Below, piece after piece: positions 42,825-50,564 of a stretch of 64,000 nucleotides of DNA; within the stretch, counting starts at the first letter, position 1; each line of letters starts with the position of its first letter. Source of the stretch: Anaerolineales bacterium. Lineage in GTDB: Bacteria > Chloroflexota > Anaerolineae > 4572-78 > J111. Below the pieces are notes generated by a model, which searched no databases, was not told where the DNA came from, and worked only from the letters and a program-made list of their open reading frames with translations. Where the stretch lies: NCBI GenBank assembly GCA_020634935.1, contig JACKAT010000002.1, forward strand, positions 1-64,000, written 5' to 3'. The position numbers were made by a program, and so were the translations under genes.

Positions 42825-45800
42825 TCCTGGCTCTCCTGTCAACACGTTTCTCACCTGTTCAAAATCATACGTCGCGCCCAGGTCGAGGAAGATGCGCTCG
42901 GCTTTAAGCAGGTGGCGGGCGCGGGCCAGGTCGTCGACCGGTAGGTGGCGGCCGATTTCGTAATGGGCCAGCCCCTGGTCGTACGGCATTTGGTACTCCT
43001 CGGCCAGGGCCAGGCTGTGGCTCCACAGCTCGCGGGCCAGGCGTTGGCGGCCGGACAGCCACTCAAACCGGCCCTGCCACAAGTTGGCCCGGGGTTGGCC
43101 AATCGGGAAAACCTGGGCGTATTTGCGCAGCGCCCGGCAGGCCCGCCGGGCGGCGTTTTTGGCCGGGGATCGATAACGGCCGGCCCGCGATTTTTGATCT
43201 TGAGCTAGTTCGAGCGAATCAATCTCAAAGTCCAGGCGCTCCACCAACTCGCGTTCCCATAAGGTTAGGGTTGTTTCGGCAATGCCGGCGTAGCCCGGCA
43301 GCGATAGAAACGACGAGGGCGATGTTTTGGCGATGAGGGCCCCGCCGGTTTTGGCCGCGGCCCGCGCCGGCTCAATTTCCGCCCGGCGCAGGTGAACCAC
43401 GGCCAGCATGCCGTACAGATCAATCGTCAGGGCTTCATCGACCAGTTGCTGGTCTTGGGCCAGCAGCGCTTGTAGGACATCCAGCGCCGCCAGCGCCGGG
43501 GCGAACTGGCCGCGCCGCAGGTGGACGTAGACTTTACCGCGCATAGCCCAGGCCTGGTTGTGGGTGTCGCGGCGGCGCTCGGCCGAAGCCAGGACATCGG
43601 CGTGCAGCCGGTCGCACTGCTCAAAATCCCCTCGGAAGAAATGGATCATGGCCAGGTTGCCCACGCCGTCATCCCAGCGGCTGCGGTCGCCCAGCCGCTC
43701 GGCCATGTCGATGACCTGCTCCAGCAGCTTTTGGCCGCGGGTCCAATGCCCGACGCCGGCGTGATAGATGCCGCTCAGCAGAAAGACCCAGGCCCGGGCC
43801 GATAGGTTATCGAGCGCCCTGGCCATCTTGAGAGCCTTGCGGCAGTAGGCTTCGGCCAGCCGGTGGATCGGCACAAAGCCGATGATCACCCCCACCAGAG
43901 CGTAGCCGCGGGCCAACTCGGGCGATGGCCCGGCGGCCTCGGCCAGGTTGAGCGACAGCAGCGCGGCAAACAGCAGCATAAGCGGCTTATTGGCAAAATA
44001 GTACACGGCCGTCAAGCCTTCGTAAGCCCGGGCCGCTGCCAGCAGGACCGTCCGGGGGTGGTCAAGGCCGGGCCGGTGTTGGGGTAGGTGCAGGCTGTAG
44101 CGGAAGCGCCGCCATAGTTGAGCCATCAACCCCAGCCCCAGCCGGAAGCGGCTGGCCGGCACCGGATAACCAAACAGGGCCAACCCCTGCTCCAGGTGAG
44201 CCTGGCCTTCCTTAAACCTCACCGCGTTAACATACGCTTCTCCCAAGTTGACTTCCCAATGACCTCGCCGCACGTCGGGAAAAGCGGCGTCCGCCGCTGG
44301 TGTCTGGCCGGCCAGGCTAATAGCCCGATTAAAGAATTTGATGGCTTCTTCATTGGCGTAATCGTGCAGCGCCGCCTCGCCGGCCTTCTCCAAATAGTTG
44401 ATGGCGCTGTCCGCCTGACCGGCGCGATGCCAATGATGGGCCAGCAGGCCGTAATAGGGTGATAGATCGACGGCGTAAGCGGCTTCGCACCAGCGGGCCA
44501 CGGCCCGGTGCAGGGCCTGCCGCTGGGCGTAAAGCATCAAATCGTAGGCCACTTCTTGGGTGATGATATGCTTGAAGATGTAGGCCAGGCCCGGCTCCGG
44601 GGTTTCCAACAGCGTAATATCCAGGTCTTGCAGCCGGCCCAAATGTTCGCCTAGATCATCCCGATCGGCTTCGATAGGATGGACATCGTGCAGCAATTCG
44701 AAGGCAAAGATGCGCCCGATGACGCTGGCCACCTTCAGGGTAAGCTGTTGGGCCGGGCTGAGCCGGTCGATCCGGCTGGTGATGACGCCCTGGACAGTAT
44801 CGGGCAGTTGGGCCTGAGCCAAATCTCCGGCAATGTGGCAAGACCCGTTACGGTTCTGAATAACGCCCGCGTCGCGCAGGGCGTAAACCAACTCCTCGCT
44901 AAAGAAGGGGTTGCCGTGGGCTTTGTCCACAATCAGCTCGGTCAATTCCGGCGGCAGCAGGTCCACGGCCAGCCGCTGGCAAACCAGGGCGATGACGTCT
45001 TGCGGCGGCAAATTATCGAGCGCCAGATGCACGGTGCGCGGCAGTTGGCTGATGACCCGGTATTCGGACGGCACGGACTGGGTCAGGGGGCGGGTGGCCA
45101 GGACCAACACCACCGGCTCAACCCGCTGAGCCACCCGCATGGCCAACTGCCACGAGGCGGAGTCGAGCCAGTGGCAATCTTCCAGCACAAAAACATACGG
45201 CGCTTCAATGGCGTTGCCCTGGTGGGCGGCTTGTTGCAACAGCAGGGTCAACAGTTCAAAGGTGTTGTCGGCCCGGACCTTGCCGGTCATCTGCTCGGTT
45301 AGCTCGCTTTCGGGCCAGTCGAGCGGCAGCACCGGGTCAAGCAGCGGCGCTAACTGCGGCCAGGCCGGGGCTTCGGTTAGGTTTTTGCCTTCGCTCAGCA
45401 TCTCGTCCGCGTCGGCGGCTTTGATATGCTGTTGGAGTTGATCGCGCACCGAGTCGAACTCGGCCTCGAGCTGAGCCAGCACCTGGCGGCGTTTGTCCGC
45501 CGGCTCCAGGTCGGCGTCCAGTTTGAACAACTGTTTGAAGATGGGCCGCCAGGCGTGGTAGGGCGTGGTTCGTTCAATGGCGTTGCCCGCTCCAATCAAG
45601 TGGTTGAGGGCCAAGGTTTGGGTTTGCTTGACCACAAACTCCACCAGCCGCGATTTGCCGATGCCGGCCTCACCTTCGATAATAATGAGGCTGCCTTCAT
45701 CATCGTGCAGCACCGCCTTCAGCTTTTCCACCAGCAGTTGCCGTTCGGCGCTTCGGCCCACCATTTCGGCGTGGAAGGCCCCGATGTCGACGATGGTGGT

Positions 45801-47240
45801 TTGCCGGTCGATGGGGCGGTAGATGGGAATGGGCTGGCTTTTGCCTTTGACCATAATCGGCGGCAGCTCTTCAAAGTCATTGACATCGCCCACCCCGCCG
45901 GAGTCATCCAAATCGACGCCCAACATCAACTCCAGCGCCGCCGACGCCCGCGTGGCTCGATAAGTGACCGAGTCGCACAAAATATCGTCTTCGATATCCT
46001 GCTTCAAGGCGGCCTGCATCAACCGGGCCGATAGATTGACCACGTCGCCGATCATGGTGTACTCGCGCCGGCGGTCGTTGCCCACCGAGCCGCAGAAGGC
46101 CCGGCCGGTTGTGATCCCAATGCCGCCGCGCAGCCCGCGGGTTCTGAGTGTGCGCTGCATGGCCAGGGCGGCTTGAATGGCCCGGTAGGTGTCGTCCTCG
46201 TGGGCAAAAGGGGGCAGCCCCATGGCCGCCACCAACGTTACGCCTTTGTCGTCCACGCTCAGCTTGTTCAGGCTGCCTTCATAGCGGTAGAGATCCTCTT
46301 GCAAGGCGCGAATAACCTGCTGGGCCTGGGCCAGATCGATGGCGTAATTGAGATCGGGCAGATTGACAAACAATACCGTCACCCGGCGCAGCTCGGCAAT
46401 CCAACCGCTCTGGTTGGCTCCCAGCCGGGCCCGGATCGCGCCCGGAATATAGCGCCGCAGCGCCGCCGCCGTCTCGGCTGACAGGGCGGCGTCGGGCAGC
46501 GCCGCCGGGCTAATCAGTTGGCGCAGGCCGGTTAAACGCCTGATCTGGCCGGCAGCGGCAGCCGGGTGAGCGGCGGTCCCGGTTACGGTTCGGCCGGTGG
46601 CCACAGCGGCTATCAGCGGCCACGCTTCCGGCGAAATGACGATATCGCCGGGCTGGGCGTAGCCTTCGGCCTGGCCCACCTGGGTCAGCGGGCCGCCGGT
46701 GACCAAAAATTCCCATCTATCAAGCACCCCGCCCAGATGCATCGTCAGAACCTCGCCCACGCCAATAGCCAGCTTGAGCGCCAGGCGGATGCCTTCGGTG
46801 GCCTGGTAGTTGTTGAGATGCTGCTGAGCGGTCAAACTGCACTGCGCGGCCAGGCGAGTCACCTGCGCCAGCAGCGCCGGTTGGGGCTGGCCGGCCTCGT
46901 CCAGGGCCGGAAAGAGGGCAATTAAGGCATCGCCGGCAAATTTGACCACATCGCCGCCGTGGCTGGCGATTAGATCGATCAAGTGGCCGAAGTAATCATT
47001 GAGAATGCGGGTTAGTTCTTCGGCTCCGACCGGGCCTTGCTGGGCCAGTCGTTCGGTTAAGGCGGTGAAGCCGGAGATATCGGCAAAAAGCACGGCGGCC
47101 GGCAGCCGTTCGGTTAGAGGGTGGTCGATTGGCGTGGCATCAGCGGCAATGCGGCGCGTAATCAGCCAGGGTACGTAGCCGGCCATCGTGTTAATGAGGT
47201 CAGGGACAGCAGATGGGTGTTGGATATTCATGATTATCAT
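42807..47240 (-). CDS. Soluble-adenylyl-cyclase-like protein: tandem class III cyclase domains, AAA-type ATPase, TPR
   Basis: 1477 residues, resembling animal sAC (ADCY10) in domain order. C1 (about 48-190) has metal Asp54 (LFADISGFT) and Asp104 in VVKFAGDALIAL, whose Lys100 aligns with the lysine that binds bicarbonate in sAC. C2 (about 285-470) keeps NKLSVDDKG but reads VTVLFVNLPD where a metal Asp would be, as expected for the non-metal half of a C1-C2 heterodimer. A P-loop GEAGIGKSRL (about 525) and Walker B VFVLEDCHWLD follow, then TPR-like helices to the end. It could make cAMP in response to bicarbonate or another signal; this is inferred. M4 (47231) is an alternative start. Confidence 0.9.
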   Translation of the reverse strand: MIIMNIQHPSAVPDLINTMAGYVPWLITRRIAADATPIDHPLTERLPAAVLFADISGFTALTERLAQQGPVGAEELTRILNDYFGHLIDLIASHGGDVVKFAGDALIALFPALDEAGQPQPALLAQVTRLAAQCSLTAQQHLNNYQATEGIRLALKLAIGVGEVLTMHLGGVLDRWEFLVTGGPLTQVGQAEGYAQPGDIVISPEAWPLIAAVATGRTVTGTAAHPAAAAGQIRRLTGLRQLISPAALPDAALSAETAAALRRYIPGAIRARLGANQSGWIAELRRVTVLFVNLPDLNYAIDLAQAQQVIRALQEDLYRYEGSLNKLSVDDKGVTLVAAMGLPPFAHEDDTYRAIQAALAMQRTLRTRGLRGGIGITTGRAFCGSVGNDRRREYTMIGDVVNLSARLMQAALKQDIEDDILCDSVTYRATRASAALELMLGVDLDDSGGVGDVNDFEELPPIMVKGKSQPIPIYRPIDRQTTIVDIGAFHAEMVGRSAERQLLVEKLKAVLHDDEGSLIIIEGEAGIGKSRLVEFVVKQTQTLALNHLIGAGNAIERTTPYHAWRPIFKQLFKLDADLEPADKRRQVLAQLEAEFDSVRDQLQQHIKAADADEMLSEGKNLTEAPAWPQLAPLLDPVLPLDWPESELTEQMTGKVRADNTFELLTLLLQQAAHQGNAIEAPYVFVLEDCHWLDSASWQLAMRVAQRVEPVVLVLATRPLTQSVPSEYRVISQLPRTVHLALDNLPPQDVIALVCQRLAVDLLPPELTELIVDKAHGNPFFSEELVYALRDAGVIQNRNGSCHIAGDLAQAQLPDTVQGVITSRIDRLSPAQQLTLKVASVIGRIFAFELLHDVHPIEADRDDLGEHLGRLQDLDITLLETPEPGLAYIFKHIITQEVAYDLMLYAQRQALHRAVARWCEAAYAVDLSPYYGLLAHHWHRAGQADSAINYLEKAGEAALHDYANEEAIKFFNRAISLAGQTPAADAAFPDVRRGHWEVNLGEAYVNAVRFKEGQAHLEQGLALFGYPVPASRFRLGLGLMAQLWRRFRYSLHLPQHRPGLDHPRTVLLAAARAYEGLTAVYYFANKPLMLLFAALLSLNLAEAAGPSPELARGYALVGVIIGFVPIHRLAEAYCRKALKMARALDNLSARAWVFLLSGIYHAGVGHWTRGQKLLEQVIDMAERLGDRSRWDDGVGNLAMIHFFRGDFEQCDRLHADVLASAERRRDTHNQAWAMRGKVYVHLRRGQFAPALAALDVLQALLAQDQQLVDEALTIDLYGMLAVVHLRRAEIEPARAAAKTGGALIAKTSPSSFLSLPGYAGIAETTLTLWERELVERLDFEIDSLELAQDQKSRAGRYRSPAKNAARRACRALRKYAQVFPIGQPRANLWQGRFEWLSGRQRLARELWSHSLALAEEYQMPYDQGLAHYEIGRHLPVDDLARARHLLKAERIFLDLGATYDFEQVRNVLTGEPGVRSRE

Positions 47241-47244
47241 AGCA
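47236..47244 (-). promoter_or_regulatory. Candidate extended -10 for the cyclase gene, possibly leaderless
   Basis: On the minus strand, TGC-TATGAT spans 47244-47236, only 4 bases before the second in-frame ATG (47231). If used, the transcript would begin at or near that ATG. No Shine-Dalgarno is visible for either start, which is consistent with a leaderless message. Confidence 0.35.
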
Positions 47245-47280
47245 TTTTTGATTTTAGTAGAAGTTACGCCGTTGGCGATC

Positions 47281-47354
47281 AGCCCTCCCTAAATCCCTCC
47301 CACAGGGAGGGACTTGCCCGGTCCTCCCCGCTTTGGGGGAGTTAGAGGGGGGCT
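47281..47354. repeat. C/G-rich three-way palindromic element
   Basis: An outer imperfect stem (agccctccctaa with ttagaggggggct) encloses two hairpins (tccctcc/gggaggga and tcctcccc/gggggag). It could fold as a three-way junction. It lies upstream of the cyclase gene. Confidence 0.5.
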
Positions 47355-47360
47355 AAACAG

Positions 47361-47476
47361 GTTAACTGCGTAAGTCCTATTTAGGTGACAGTCACTTAAC
47401 ACCCGACAGGTCGATCTGGTTTTGCCAATAGCGAACGATATTAAAGAGCAAAAAGTGACTGTCACCTATTTTCAAT
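47361..47476. repeat. Palindromic intergenic element, GTGACAGTCACTT family, copy 2
   Basis: Inner ends aggtgacagtcactt (47383-47397) and aagtgactgtcacct (47453-47467). The left flank aactgcgtaagtcctattt is the reverse complement of the left flank of copy 1 (9286-9303). The core differs from copies 1 and 3. Confidence 0.75.
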
Positions 47477-47480
47477 ATGG

Positions 47481-50318
47481 TTACAGTGATAGTATACGGT
47501 GGCCGGCGTCATAAACGGTGATCGGGCCGTCGTGAGAGACGGTGATCGCCAGACAGTTGGCTTCGGCGCTCATTTTGGCGGCGCTGCTGTGGCGAGCGCC
47601 TTTGCCCGGACCAATTTCGGCTTTGGTTTCGGCGTCCGGGCGCAGCAGAACCATACAACCTCTAAATTTACCCTGCACATCGATGACCGTGGCCCCGTCT
47701 TGCTTGGCGAAGTTGATCAGCTCCTCGTCTGACAGATCGATCATCGGCGTGCTGACAATCAGGGCGAAATGGCTAATCTCCGAGGCGTCGGAGTGGTCCA
47801 TAATGTCATCGGCATTGCCGATGATGAAAATCGCGCCCAGGTTATTTTCCGACATGCGGAACGCGCAGCGCAGCACCCGGCGAATCAGGGCCAGTTCGTA
47901 GTTTTTATCGCTGGCCAGTTGATCGATCACTTCATCGACATGTAGTAAATTTTCCGGCGACCAGTCGCCGTTAGAATACCGGCCCACCAGATGGCCGTCG
48001 GCAAAGACCCGCACCTGGCGGCCGCCGGCCGGTACAAAAAAGACCACGGCGTCGCATTGGCGCGAGATAGCGGCGTGATGGCGGAACTGCGGACCCAGCA
48101 GAAAGTTGCCCGGTTCGACCAGAGGGACGTTAAGCTTATTGATACCGCGCACCCAGCCGTGCTTGTCCACCACGTAGCCCAGCACGTTGCCGTCCACCAT
48201 GCGGGCCATCGTCACTAACGTTTTACGCATGCGGCGAATGTGGTCGGGCGACAACAGTTGAATCTGGCTCTCCGGCAGGATTCGAGCAATCCGGGCGGGG
48301 TCGCCCACGATCAGGGCCGTGGAGAGCGGCTTGGCTTCGTTTTCCATCTGGGCAATACTGGCGGCGGCGTCGCAGATGTGAACCATCGACGGAGCGTCGA
48401 TCTGGCGGGCTTGGGCAATCTGAAACAGAAAGCTGATGCCGGCGTCGGTCATCCAGGCATCCAGGATGCGCTCTTTCTCCAGCAGCTCGCGTAGTCGCTC
48501 TGGCTCCACCTGCACCTGCGAGATGTTTTCGGCCTCGATTTGCAGCCGGGCCGGATACATGGCCTCGATTTGCGAGGCGTACCGTTTGGCCACCACGTGG
48601 CGGCTGATCTTCATCGAAGGCGTCAGCTCGCCCGTATCCCGGCTGAGCGGCTGCTCCAGCAGGCTGTACTCGCTGATCTGTTCCCAACGGTCCAGTTTGC
48701 GGTTGACCTGACCGATGATTTGCTCCAACAGGGCCTTAACTCGGGGGTGGCCGGTGGTGGTTACGCGCTCGCCGTTATCGTTTTCAAAATGGTCGGTCAG
48801 CCGCTTCAGGTTAGGGACAATCATAGCGGAGACGTAGGGTTTGCCCTCGGCAATTACGGCGGCCTGATCGATAAACTCGCTGGCAATTAGGGCGCTCTCG
48901 ATGGCCGTCGGGATGATTTTTCGGCCGGTGGACAGCACCATAATGTGGCGCTTGCGGTCGGAAATGTACAAACAGCCGTTGGCGTCGATGCGGCCGATGT
49001 CGCCGCTGTGCAGCCAGCCTTCTTCATTAATAATGCGGCTGGCCGGCTGCGGCGATGACCAAAAGCCGCGCATGACCGTTTCGCCGCGAATCAGCAGCTC
49101 GCCGTCTTTGGCCAGGCGAATTTCAAAGCCGGGCGAAATCTGGCCAACCGAGCCGGGACGATAGGTTTGCGGCCGGCCGGCCGCCGGAAAGCCGCCGGCT
49201 TCGGTTAAACTGTAGACGCTGATCAGGGGGATGCCGAGCGCTTCGTAAAAGTCGACGACCTCACGCGACAATGAACCGCCGGTTGAGTAGAAAACCCGAA
49301 TGCGGCCCCCCAACCGGCCTTTGAAGCGGCTAAAAAAGGTCATATCGGCCCGGAGATATTCCTGGCGCAGTTCCGGCGAGGCATTTGGCCCGGCGGCTCG
49401 GTACTCTTTGCCCTTGGCTAACGCCCAGCGGACGACTTTTTGATAAACTTCGGGTTGTTCGCTCAGCCAGGTGGTGAAGCCTTCGAAAAATTTTTCGTAG
49501 GTGTAGGGAATATCCAGCATAATGGTCGGGCTGGTTTCCCGCATGTTGTCGGCCAGACTTTCCAGATTCTCTATCAGCGCGTTGGGAATGGCCATGAGAA
49601 AGTAGTGCAGTCCGGCCAAAAGATTAGGTAGCTCGGTCCACTGCATAATGGTAAAGGCTAAGTCGTCCTCTTCAAATTTGAACCAGTCGGCCATATAGTG
49701 CAGGGTAGCGGACAACTGGCCGTGGTTGAACATGGCTCCTTCCAGCCGGCCGGTCTCGGTGGGGACATATTTAATCGCGGCCAGGGTATCGAGCGGCACG
49801 CGCTCGGCCTGAGCCAGCATCGCTTTGATTTCGTCGGTTGGGGGGAGGACATCGGCAAACACAGCATCGATCGGCACCAGCCAGGGGGGCGAGGCCAGGG
49901 TACTGTTGGTGACCAACACGGTCTTCAGGTCCGGCAAGGTTTGGCTGCTGGCCATAAAGCGAACCGGCTCTTCATCCTGGATTAAGGCTAAACGGGCGCC
50001 GGTCTCCTGTAAAATATCGTGGATGGTCTCCACCGGCAGTGAGGTGCGGACAGGCACAGCCACCAGACCTGACATCAGGCAGGCGACATAGGTGACCATC
50101 CAATCGACAGAGTTGTCTGCAACAAGCGCGACACGCTCACCGTTTTGCAGCCCCTGGCTCTGAAAATACTTCATCAAGCGAACCAGACGGGCCTGGAAAC
50201 GTTGGTAAGAGATATTCTGATAACGGTCTCGTTTTTTTATTTGAAAGCACGGCTGGTCGGCATGAGCGGCCATGACCGCCAGCAAGCGCTGATTTAAGCT
50301 TTGGTGCGGCTGACTCAT
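47481..50318 (-). CDS. Acyl-CoA synthetase (AMP-binding) - tandem DisA/DAC-like nucleotidyl cyclase fusion
   Basis: A protein of 945 residues. Residues 15-600 are an AMP-binding acyl-CoA ligase: VYSLTEAGGF, LHSGDIGRID, ISDRKRHIMVLSTGRKIIP and LTPSMKISR. The usual Ser/Thr/Gly-rich P-loop is replaced by AAIKYVPTETGRLEGAM. Residues about 640-790 and 795-945 each look like a DisA_N (DAC) fold. The first has DGN at 709 and RHHAA at 746. The second has DGA at 874 and GARHSSAAKMS around 909, then AITVSHDGPITVYDAG. DGA plus RH, 33-37 residues apart, are the nucleotide-binding signatures of c-di-AMP synthases. I know of no described enzyme with this order. Function is inferred: a c-di-AMP synthase or nucleotide sensor coupled to an acyl-adenylate ligase. 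Confidence 0.8.
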   Translation of the reverse strand: MSQPHQSLNQRLLAVMAAHADQPCFQIKKRDRYQNISYQRFQARLVRLMKYFQSQGLQNGERVALVADNSVDWMVTYVACLMSGLVAVPVRTSLPVETIHDILQETGARLALIQDEEPVRFMASSQTLPDLKTVLVTNSTLASPPWLVPIDAVFADVLPPTDEIKAMLAQAERVPLDTLAAIKYVPTETGRLEGAMFNHGQLSATLHYMADWFKFEEDDLAFTIMQWTELPNLLAGLHYFLMAIPNALIENLESLADNMRETSPTIMLDIPYTYEKFFEGFTTWLSEQPEVYQKVVRWALAKGKEYRAAGPNASPELRQEYLRADMTFFSRFKGRLGGRIRVFYSTGGSLSREVVDFYEALGIPLISVYSLTEAGGFPAAGRPQTYRPGSVGQISPGFEIRLAKDGELLIRGETVMRGFWSSPQPASRIINEEGWLHSGDIGRIDANGCLYISDRKRHIMVLSTGRKIIPTAIESALIASEFIDQAAVIAEGKPYVSAMIVPNLKRLTDHFENDNGERVTTTGHPRVKALLEQIIGQVNRKLDRWEQISEYSLLEQPLSRDTGELTPSMKISRHVVAKRYASQIEAMYPARLQIEAENISQVQVEPERLRELLEKERILDAWMTDAGISFLFQIAQARQIDAPSMVHICDAAASIAQMENEAKPLSTALIVGDPARIARILPESQIQLLSPDHIRRMRKTLVTMARMVDGNVLGYVVDKHGWVRGINKLNVPLVEPGNFLLGPQFRHHAAISRQCDAVVFFVPAGGRQVRVFADGHLVGRYSNGDWSPENLLHVDEVIDQLASDKNYELALIRRVLRCAFRMSENNLGAIFIIGNADDIMDHSDASEISHFALIVSTPMIDLSDEELINFAKQDGATVIDVQGKFRGCMVLLRPDAETKAEIGPGKGARHSSAAKMSAEANCLAITVSHDGPITVYDAGHRILSL

Positions 50319-50352
50319 AAACGTCCCTGATGGAGGCGGAATAGGAATTATG

Positions 50353-50432
50353 AATGATGAAGTATGAAGTAAAGAGTGGGAATCAGAAGGGAGATTTTTA
50401 CTTCTTATTCCTTATTTCTTACTTCCTGCTTC
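50353..50432. repeat. Low-complexity imperfect palindrome upstream of the ligase-DAC gene
   Basis: A purine-rich left part (gatgaagtatgaagtaaaga) mirrors a pyrimidine-rich right part (ttacttcttattccttattt). It is a diverged member of the GAGTAGG/CCTACTC family. Confidence 0.5.
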
Positions 50433-50564
50433 CGCCGTGTCCGGCAAGGAAAGACTATTTTTTTTGGCTGTCAACAGGTAGATAGGTAAGTACCTCGGTT
50501 AATTAATATTATCACATTCTACGCTTAATTGCTAGATACTCTAAGGTAAGCATTGGCGGCTTGC

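Noticed and set aside
44679..45302. 207-codon plus-strand frame inside the cyclase gene
   Set aside because: It is antisense to the conserved AAA region of a clearly real gene, and its translation is Gln/Gly-rich with no motif.
45426..46034. 202-codon plus-strand frame inside the cyclase gene
   Set aside because: It is a shadow of the C2 and ATPase coding sequence.
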